Positions 7,319 through 12,329 of a DNA stretch of 12,329 nucleotides are shown here, piece after piece; within the stretch, counting starts at the first letter, position 1; each line of letters opens with the position of its first letter. The stretch comes from Comamonadaceae bacterium. GTDB lineage: Bacteria; Pseudomonadota; Gammaproteobacteria; Burkholderiales; Burkholderiaceae_C. The stretch spans positions 1 through 12,329 of the forward strand of contig CANBQX010000046.1 in the NCBI GenBank assembly GCA_947371775.1, read 5' to 3'. The notes under the pieces were generated by a model, which did not search any database, was not told the DNA's origin, and was given only the letters and a program-made list of their open reading frames with translations. The position numbers were made by a program, and so were the translations under genes.

Positions 7319-7446
7319 GGTTGAATCAATGAAAAGCCCTCTATTTTCGCCGTTTTGCGCTAGCGACTCGTACAGAAATGAAAAAGCCATGCGCCGAACT
7401 GCCTGATTCGCGGCAATAATTGACAAAACCGCAATCTGTTTTCGAC

Positions 7447-7451
7447 AAGGA
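7447..7451 (+). promoter_or_regulatory. Ribosome binding site setting the start of the LysM-less protein
   Basis: AAGGA lies 7 bases before the ATG at 7459, an ideal spacing. It decides for this ATG over the in-frame TTG at 7420, and the resulting protein starts directly with a signal peptide. Confidence 0.8.
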
Positions 7452-7458
7452 CTCCTTC

Positions 7459-8385
7459 ATGCCCACGTTCTCCCTGCCTCGCGGCGCGTCTTGCCTGGTG
7501 ATTGGTTTGCTGATGGGAGGCGCCAGCGCCGCAAACGCGCAAACGGCCGCTGCAGAGCCTGCCAATGCAGCGCAAACGGTTCGGCTTTCGCCCGCGACCC
7601 GCGTTGAAGCCCTTCCCGCTCCCCTGACCACCGCACTCAAACGCAACTTGATCGAACCCTTCTTGGCAGAGCCCATGGTGATCGACGAGGCAGCACTGCT
7701 GTCCGCGCCGCGCATTGTTGCGGCGCAAGAAAACCGGGTGTTGCTGTCGCGGGGCGACCGTGCTTACGTACGCAGCACCAACGACACACCTCTGGAATTC
7801 ACGGCAGACACGGAACGGCGGTTTCGGGTGTTTCGCAACGCTACGCCGCTCAAAGACCCCAGCACCGGTGCCATTCTGGGCTACGAGGCGCAATTCATCG
7901 GCTCTGCAACCCTGGCGGGAAGCGAAGGCTTTGAGTCGACCACCGACGGCGACAAACAGATTCAGCGCGTGGTACCTGCAAAGATTGTGATTACTGGCGC
8001 AAAAGAAGAGATTCGCGCCGGCGACCGTTTGCTCGAAATCACACCCGCCCGCTTGGATGCACTCATTCCGCATGCCGCAGCGGCAGGCACTTCTGCGCAA
8101 ATTATTTCGGTCTATGGCAGCAGCGCGATCAATGCGGGACAAAACCAAGTGGTGGTGGTCAACCGTGGCAAGACCGACGGCCTGAAGTCCGGCGACGTCA
8201 TGGCCATCCAAAAGCGTCGCGCCAGCGCGATAGACAAGACTTCCGAAGTCGCCACACCCTTGCTCCTTCCAGAAGAGCGCAACGGGTTGGCGATGGTGTT
8301 TTTGACCTTTGAGAAAGTGGCCTACGCGCTGGTGGTACAGGTCACGGACACGGTTCGCATTGGCGACCGCCTGACCACTCCCTGA
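7459..8385 (+). CDS. Secreted protein matching the C-terminal part of LysM proteins, without LysM
   Basis: This 308-residue protein of unknown function has a signal peptide (residues 1-27, hydrophobic core SCLVIGLLMGG, likely cleavage after ANA), so it is probably periplasmic or envelope-associated. The rest (about 38-308) resembles the long C-terminal region of proteins named 'LysM peptidoglycan-binding domain-containing protein' encoded next to dprA in many Burkholderiales. Shared-looking stretches are IEPFLAEPMVIDE, VLLSRGDRAYVRS, RVFRNATPLKDP, GAKEEIRAGDRLLEI, NQVVVVNRGKTDGL and LPEERNGLAMVFLTFEKVAYA. As I remember them, those homologues have a LysM domain between the signal peptide and this region. 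Here the signal peptide joins it directly, and no YTV-GDTLW-type motif exists. The region upstream of the start does not encode one either. The gene precedes dprA by 50 bases and is divergent from def. Confidence 0.8.
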   Translation: MPTFSLPRGASCLVIGLLMGGASAANAQTAAAEPANAAQTVRLSPATRVEALPAPLTTALKRNLIEPFLAEPMVIDEAALLSAPRIVAAQENRVLLSRGDRAYVRSTNDTPLEFTADTERRFRVFRNATPLKDPSTGAILGYEAQFIGSATLAGSEGFESTTDGDKQIQRVVPAKIVITGAKEEIRAGDRLLEITPARLDALIPHAAAAGTSAQIISVYGSSAINAGQNQVVVVNRGKTDGLKSGDVMAIQKRRASAIDKTSEVATPLLLPEERNGLAMVFLTFEKVAYALVVQVTDTVRIGDRLTTP

Positions 8386-8435
8386 CGCACAGGCCATTAA
8401 CGGCGTATTTCACGTCACAGACAGGCCCCTTTTCG

Positions 8436-9593
8436 ATGGAGCGCAATGAGCTGGCATGGTGGCTGCGCCTGGTACTGACACCCGGCATCGGCAACGCCTC
8501 GGCCCGTAAATTGTTGGCAGCTTTCGGTCTGCCAGCCCAGGTGTTTACACAAAGTATTGGAAATTTGCGCGAGGTGCTCAGCACCGCACAGGCGCAGGCT
8601 CTGCAAACTGAACCCGCCGGATTTGCGGAGGCACTGGATACCACCTGGAACTGGCTGCAAGCCGATTTGCAGCGTCGGCGCGTGTGGGTGCTGGGTGACG
8701 AGGCGTATCCGCAAACCCTGCTCAATACCGAAGATCCGCCGCTCATGCTGTATGCCCTGGGCCATGAAGCGGCTTTGGTTCCTGGCGCATTGGACGGCCT
8801 GCCTTGTGTGGCGATTGTGGGCAGTCGCAACCCCACACCGCAAGGTGCAAGCAACGCCCGTGAGTTTGGTCAAGCACTGGCCCAAGCTGGCCTGACCGTC
8901 GTCTCTGGCTTGGCGCTGGGCGTGGACGGTGCAGCGCACCAGGGCGCGCTGGAAGGCGCAGGCAGTGCGCAGATCGCCACGATTGCCGTGGTCGGCACTG
9001 GCTTGGACCGCGTCTATCCCAAACAAAACGCCACGCTGGCACGCCACATTGCGTTCCACGGGCTGTTGCTGAGCGAATACCCCTTGGGTACGCCACCGTT
9101 GGCAGCCAACTTTCCGCAACGCAACCGGATCATCTCCGGGCTGTCGCTGGGCACATTAGTGGTGGAGGCCGCGATGCAGTCAGGCTCGCTGATCACCGCG
9201 CGCATGGCCCTGGAACAGGGCAAAGAGGTGTTTGCCATCCCGGGTTCTATCCACAGCACGCAGTCGCGGGGCTGCCATGCATTGATCAAGCAAGGCGCCA
9301 AATTGGTGGAGAGCGCGCAGGACGTGATGGAGGAGCTTGGCGCCTACCGAGCCAACCTGAACCGCACTTGCGTCCCCTTGGAGCGCGATCTTCTGGATGC
9401 CGAAACCCATCTTCCGCCCGCACAGCGGGCACTGGTCAACGCTTTGGGGTTTGAGCCCTGCAGCCTCGACGCATTGCAAGCCCGCACCGGCATGGAGACC
9501 GCCAATTTGCAGGCTGAGTTGATGTCTTTAGAGCTTCAGGGATGGCTGCTTCGCTTGCCCGGCGGCAACTTTCAGCGCCAGGTTCAGGGCTAA
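8436..9593 (+). CDS. dprA: DNA processing protein DprA
   Basis: DprA binds incoming single-stranded DNA during natural transformation and loads RecA on it, acting in the cytoplasm. The 385 residues show an N-terminal helix-rich (SAM-like) region (1-80), the Rossmann-fold core with VAIVGSRNPTPQG (125-137), VSGLALGVDGAAHQGAL (156-172), GTGLDRVYPKQN (187-198), SEYPLGTPPLAANFPQRNR (213-231) and ALEQGKEVFAIPGS (258-271), and a C-terminal winged-helix domain (about 325-385) as in most proteobacterial DprA. Length and motifs are complete, so it is probably functional. The ATG at 8436 gives the normal N-terminus. It shares a strand and a short 50-base gap with the upstream secreted-protein gene. Confidence 0.96.
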   Translation: MERNELAWWLRLVLTPGIGNASARKLLAAFGLPAQVFTQSIGNLREVLSTAQAQALQTEPAGFAEALDTTWNWLQADLQRRRVWVLGDEAYPQTLLNTEDPPLMLYALGHEAALVPGALDGLPCVAIVGSRNPTPQGASNAREFGQALAQAGLTVVSGLALGVDGAAHQGALEGAGSAQIATIAVVGTGLDRVYPKQNATLARHIAFHGLLLSEYPLGTPPLAANFPQRNRIISGLSLGTLVVEAAMQSGSLITARMALEQGKEVFAIPGSIHSTQSRGCHALIKQGAKLVESAQDVMEELGAYRANLNRTCVPLERDLLDAETHLPPAQRALVNALGFEPCSLDALQARTGMETANLQAELMSLELQGWLLRLPGGNFQRQVQG

Positions 9594-9621
9594 AGGCAAA
9601 AAAGCCACCAAAAGTCGGTAA

Positions 9622-9642
9622 TAATTGCAAAATTGTGAATTA
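9622..9642. promoter_or_regulatory. Imperfect palindrome in the AT-rich leader of the HTH-receiver gene (candidate operator)
   Basis: The 86 bases between dprA and the regulator gene are clearly AT-richer than their surroundings. Within them TAATT (9622-9626) and AATTA (9638-9642) form the arms of a 21-base near-palindrome whose central AAATT is also symmetric; three base pairs between arm and centre do not match. It overlaps possible -35 sequences (TTGCAA 9625-9630, TTGTGA 9633-9638), with TTAAAT (9658-9663) as a possible -10. It could be an operator for self-regulation or simply promoter AT-richness. Confidence 0.3.
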
Positions 9643-9679
9643 CAGTATATCCAGCACTTAAATTAACCCAAACCATCTG

Positions 9680-10273
9680 ATGGCCATGCCCGAAACGTCC
9701 GACATCCTCACCACACAGCAGGCGGCCCGCATGCTGGGCCTGTCTACCACTACCGTGCAAAAGATGGTCGCCAATGGCGAACTCGATGCATGGGTCACCT
9801 CGGGGGGACATCGGCGGATTTACCGCTCGGCCGTTGAAAAAATGATGCCAACGCGCCCTGACGGGCAGTACGCCAATGCGCCGCGCGCCCTGCGCGTCTT
9901 GCTCGCCGAAGACGACGCATTGCAAGTCGCGTATTTTGAAACGCTGGTGAAACGTTGCAGCCACCCGGTGTCTTTGGTGATCGCCAGCGACGGCTCACAA
10001 GCCTTGATCCAAATCGAACGTCAGCGCCCGGACGTGGTCGTAACAGACTTGATGATGCGCCCCATTGACGGCTACCAACTGGTTCGCGCCTTGGCCTCGG
10101 AGCCCGAATACAGCTCAATCGATATGTTGGTCGTCACCGCCAAAACCCCAGAGAACGCACGCACCGACGGGCTGCTGCCACCGTGGGTGACGGTGTACCA
10201 AAAGCCGATCCAGGTCGAGCGCCTGATCGGCTACCTGGAGGCGCTGAGCGGGCGCATCGCCCGCGGAGTCTGA
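9680..10273 (+). CDS. HTH-receiver regulator (excisionase/MerR-type HTH plus REC domain)
   Basis: This 197-residue protein has two domains in the reverse of the usual response-regulator order. Residues 8-57 form a helix-turn-helix of the excisionase/MerR type (LTTQQAARMLGLSTTTVQKM, then the TSGGHRRIYRS wing). Residues about 70-190 form a CheY-like receiver with a complete active site: acidic cluster E77-D78-D79, phospho-acceptor D123 in VTDLMM, switch T153 and K175 in QKP. It is therefore probably a phosphorylation-controlled DNA-binding protein. No histidine kinase gene is in the window, so the partner is unknown. There are two close ATG codons, 9680 and 9686, and neither has a clear Shine-Dalgarno. 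It follows dprA on the same strand but after an AT-rich 86-base gap that likely holds its own promoter, and it converges on secF. Confidence 0.9.
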   Translation: MAMPETSDILTTQQAARMLGLSTTTVQKMVANGELDAWVTSGGHRRIYRSAVEKMMPTRPDGQYANAPRALRVLLAEDDALQVAYFETLVKRCSHPVSLVIASDGSQALIQIERQRPDVVVTDLMMRPIDGYQLVRALASEPEYSSIDMLVVTAKTPENARTDGLLPPWVTVYQKPIQVERLIGYLEALSGRIARGV

Positions 10274-10303
10274 CCCGTCGGGCGCAATGCCCGCGGGGTT
10301 TAA
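10274..10303 (+). terminator. Hairpin terminator between the HTH-receiver gene and secF
   Basis: Directly after the TGA of the regulator gene, CCCG and CGGGC (with a single T bulge, 10274-10283) pair with GCCCG and CGGG (10289-10297) around a GCAAT loop, giving a 9-bp GC-rich stem followed by GTTTAAACC. The T tract is short, so termination may be moderate. It overlaps the final bases of secF. On the minus strand no T tract follows the hairpin. Confidence 0.55.
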
Positions 10304-11253
10304 ACCGTCGCCCCGGCGTTGGGGTCGTTCGGGTCGTTGTCTTTCTTGATGGGCGCTTTGATCAGGTCTTCGCGCGCAATACCCAGCCACATGGCAATGG
10401 CTGCGGCCACAAACACCGACGAGTAAATACCAAACAAGATGCCGATAGTGAGCGCCAGTGCAAAGTAGTGCAGCGTAGCGCCGCCAAACAAGAGCATCGA
10501 TAACACCATCATCTGCGTGCAACCGTGGGTGATGATGGTGCGGCTGATGGTCGAGGTGATCGCGTTGTCGATGATTTCGCGGGTGTCCATGCGCCGGTAG
10601 CGGCGGAAGTTCTCGCGAATCCGGTCAAAAATCACCACCGATTCATTCACCGAATAGCCCAAGACCGCCAGCACCGCCGCCAACACCGGGAGCGAAAACT
10701 CCCACTGGAAGAAGGCAAAAAATCCCAGGATGATGACCACGTCATGCAAGTTGGCGATGATGGCTGCGACTGCGAACTTCCATTCAAAGCGAATCGCCAA
10801 GTACAGCATGATGCCGGCCACCACACAGGCCAGTGCTTTGAGGCCATCGGTGGCCAATTCGTCGCCGACCTGCGGGCCTACAAACTCCGTGCGTCGCAAG
10901 GTGGCGCTCGGATCCAACGCCTTGAGTGCGCCCATGACTTTTTCACTTTGCGCGCCCGAGGTGCTGCCTTTTTGCACCGGCATGCGAATCAGCACGTCTT
11001 GCGCGGTGCCGAAGTTTTGCACTTGCACGTCTTTGAGACCCAGGCCGTCCACGCTGGCACGAATGGCTTGCAGGTCGGCACTTTGGCTGTAGGCCACTTC
11101 CATCAAGGTGCCGCCGGTGAACTCCACCGACAGGTGCAGGCCTCGCGAGAACAAAAAGAACACGGCGGCCAGGAACGTGATCAGCGACACCAGATTGAAC
11201 GCCAAGGCGTTCTTCATGAACGGAATGTCGCGCCGGATTTTGAAAAATTCCAT
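10300..11253 (-). CDS. secF: Protein translocase subunit SecF
   Basis: SecF is an inner-membrane protein that works with SecD to drive proton-coupled late steps of Sec protein export. The 317 residues show a first membrane segment (about 17-36), the periplasmic start motif VEFTGGTLMEV (43-53), GPQVGDELATDGLKAL (126-141) before the second helix, and the transmembrane signature GYSVNESVVIFDRIRENF (199-216), followed by helices up to about 292. Length and segments are complete. The ATG at 11253 lies 2 bases after the secD stop and carries a GGAG Shine-Dalgarno inside the end of secD, so expression is coupled to secD. The hydrophilic tail is rich in Asp, Asn and Lys. Confidence 0.96.
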   Translation of the reverse strand: MEFFKIRRDIPFMKNALAFNLVSLITFLAAVFFLFSRGLHLSVEFTGGTLMEVAYSQSADLQAIRASVDGLGLKDVQVQNFGTAQDVLIRMPVQKGSTSGAQSEKVMGALKALDPSATLRRTEFVGPQVGDELATDGLKALACVVAGIMLYLAIRFEWKFAVAAIIANLHDVVIILGFFAFFQWEFSLPVLAAVLAVLGYSVNESVVIFDRIRENFRRYRRMDTREIIDNAITSTISRTIITHGCTQMMVLSMLLFGGATLHYFALALTIGILFGIYSSVFVAAAIAMWLGIAREDLIKAPIKKDNDPNDPNAGATV

Positions 11254-11255
11254 GC

Positions 11256-12329
11256 TTATTTCTCCACAGCGTTGGTGTTGGCCAGATCAGCACCGGTAGC
11301 CGCGCCATCCGGTCGCCAGACGGTGCCAATTGACACGCTTTTGAGTTTCTTCTGGCGGCCGTACCACAGGTTCACCACGCCGCGCGAGAAAAACACGCCC
11401 GAGAACATGCTAGTCAAAATCCCCAGGCAATGCACCACCGCAAAGCCGCGCACCGGGCCCGAGCCAAAAGCCAGCAGCGCCAGCCCGGCAATCAAGGTGG
11501 TGACGTTGGAGTCAATGATGGTGGCCCAAGCGCGGTCGTAGCCTGCATGAATCGCGGCCTGGGCAGATGCGCCATTGCGCAACTCCTCACGCACGCGTTC
11601 GTTGATCAGGACGTTGGCGTCAATCGCCATCCCCAGCACCAAAGCCATGGCGGCCATGCCAGGCAGGGTCAGTGTGGCTTGCAGCATGGACAACACGGCC
11701 ACCAGCAGCAAGAGATTCAAGGCCAGCGACACGCTGGAAATGACGCCGAACAGCAGGTAGTACAGGCACATGAACGCAGCCACGGCGACAAAGCCCCAGA
11801 TCACGCTGTCAAAGCCCTTGGCGATGTTCTCCGCACCCAAAGACGGGCCGATGGTGCGTTCTTCAATAATTTCCATGGGCGCAGCCAATGAACCGGCGCG
11901 CAGCAGCAGTGCGGTATCCGCCGCTTCCATCGTGGTCATGCGGCCCGAAATTTGAACCCGGCCGCCACTGATCTCCGAGCGAATGACCGGCGCGGTCACC
12001 ACTTCGCCCTTGCCTTTTTCAAACAGCAAAATCGCCATGCGCTTGCCCACACTCTCGCGCGTCACGTCGCGGAAGATGCGCGCGCCCTTGGCGTCCAGCG
12101 TCAGGTGCACTGCGGCTTCCTGCGTTTGGCTGTCAAAACCGGGTTGGGCGTCGGTCAGGTTTTCGCCCGTCAAAATTACCTGCTTCTTGACCACCACGGG
12201 CTGACCATTGCGCTCCAGGAAACGCTCTGCGCCAAAGGGCACGGGGCCGGAACCGGCTTCGGCGGCGCGGGCGTCCGAGCCTTCGTCCACCATGCGGATT
12301 TCCAGCGTAGCGGTGCGGCCCAAAATGTC
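11256..12329 (-). CDS. secD: Protein translocase subunit SecD (C-terminal part, cut by window edge)
   Basis: The C-terminal 357 residues of SecD are visible and the N-terminal part lies beyond the right edge; proteobacterial SecD is usually about 610-640 residues. Seen here are the LGRTATLE segment at the start, the periplasmic P1 region with LTDAQPGFDSQTQEAAV and the LRAGSLAAPMEIIEERTIGPSLG stretch ahead of the membrane domain, then the helices with GMAIDANVLINERVREEL (visible residues about 233-250). This last motif carries the Asp implicated in proton-driven export. It ends in TAA (11256-11258), 2 bases before secF. Together with secF and presumably yajC outside the window, it forms the accessory complex of SecYEG. 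Confidence 0.96.
   Translation of the reverse strand, partial: DILGRTATLEIRMVDEGSDARAAEAGSGPVPFGAERFLERNGQPVVVKKQVILTGENLTDAQPGFDSQTQEAAVHLTLDAKGARIFRDVTRESVGKRMAILLFEKGKGEVVTAPVIRSEISGGRVQISGRMTTMEAADTALLLRAGSLAAPMEIIEERTIGPSLGAENIAKGFDSVIWGFVAVAAFMCLYYLLFGVISSVSLALNLLLLVAVLSMLQATLTLPGMAAMALVLGMAIDANVLINERVREELRNGASAQAAIHAGYDRAWATIIDSNVTTLIAGLALLAFGSGPVRGFAVVHCLGILTSMFSGVFFSRGVVNLWYGRQKKLKSVSIGTVWRPDGAATGADLANTNAVEK

Noticed and set aside
7420..7425. Perfect TTGACA as a -35 box ahead of the secreted-protein gene
   Set aside because: No acceptable -10 element lies 15-19 bases downstream, and the ribosome binding site follows too closely for a normal leader.
7360..8397. Minus-strand open frame of 345 codons opposite the LysM-less protein
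   Set aside because: The plus-strand protein has a signal peptide, a good ribosome binding site and family-like motifs. The minus-strand translation is Cys/Arg/His-rich and shows none.
10525..11541. Plus-strand open frame of 338 codons opposite secF and secD
   Set aside because: It spans the secD/secF junction on the opposite strand and has no recognisable domain or ribosome binding site.
1..12329. Search by eye for tRNA or rRNA genes, CRISPR repeats, insertion-sequence ends and phage genes
   Set aside because: None was seen. The window is filled by protein genes with short gaps and no repeated spacer pattern or transposase.

Overview
The window is a gene-dense, GC-rich stretch of a bacterial chromosome. 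Protein sequences and gene order suggest a betaproteobacterium of the order Burkholderiales, most likely a Comamonadaceae member of the Rhodoferax/Polaromonas/Acidovorax kind. The clues are a Tat-exported high-potential iron-sulfur protein, the def-fmt block facing a dprA block, a DUF3108 protein, and the style of the SecDF proteins. The genus is inferred from remembered family resemblance and was not computed. No rRNA, tRNA, CRISPR array, insertion sequence or phage gene was seen, and no gene-free stretch exceeds about 140 bases.

Left part, all on the minus strand (read from right to left). The block begins with def, then fmt, then the branched-chain amino-acid exporter pair azlC-azlD. def/fmt and azlC/azlD each overlap by 4 bases, and fmt and azlC are 9 bases apart, so this looks like one operon. 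pgk follows after an 85-base gap, then a HiPIP gene with its own strong intrinsic terminator. Next comes a second compact cluster: an RhlE-like DEAD-box RNA helicase, a 109-residue conserved protein of unknown function, and a membrane-anchored DUF3108 protein. The window's left edge cuts a further minus-strand gene after its first 15 codons.

Centre, plus strand. Divergent from def lie a secreted protein and dprA (DNA processing protein of natural transformation). The secreted protein resembles the C-terminal part of the LysM-containing proteins usually found here, but it has no LysM domain. They are followed by a small regulator with an unusual order: an N-terminal excisionase/MerR-type helix-turn-helix and a C-terminal phospho-receiver domain. 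An AT-rich leader with an imperfect palindrome precedes the regulator gene.

Right part, minus strand. secF and the C-terminal part of secD, the Sec translocon accessory proteins, converge on the regulator gene. A hairpin terminator sits in the 26-base gap. secD runs off the right edge.

Most of the content is housekeeping: initiator-tRNA formylation and deformylation, glycolysis, RNA remodelling and protein export. The points most worth a second look are the LysM-less protein, the reversed HTH-receiver regulator and its possible operator, the TTG start of fmt nested in the def stop codon, the terminator directly upstream of the helicase gene, and an eight-T tract just after the azlC start codon. 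I found no convincing new multi-gene system.
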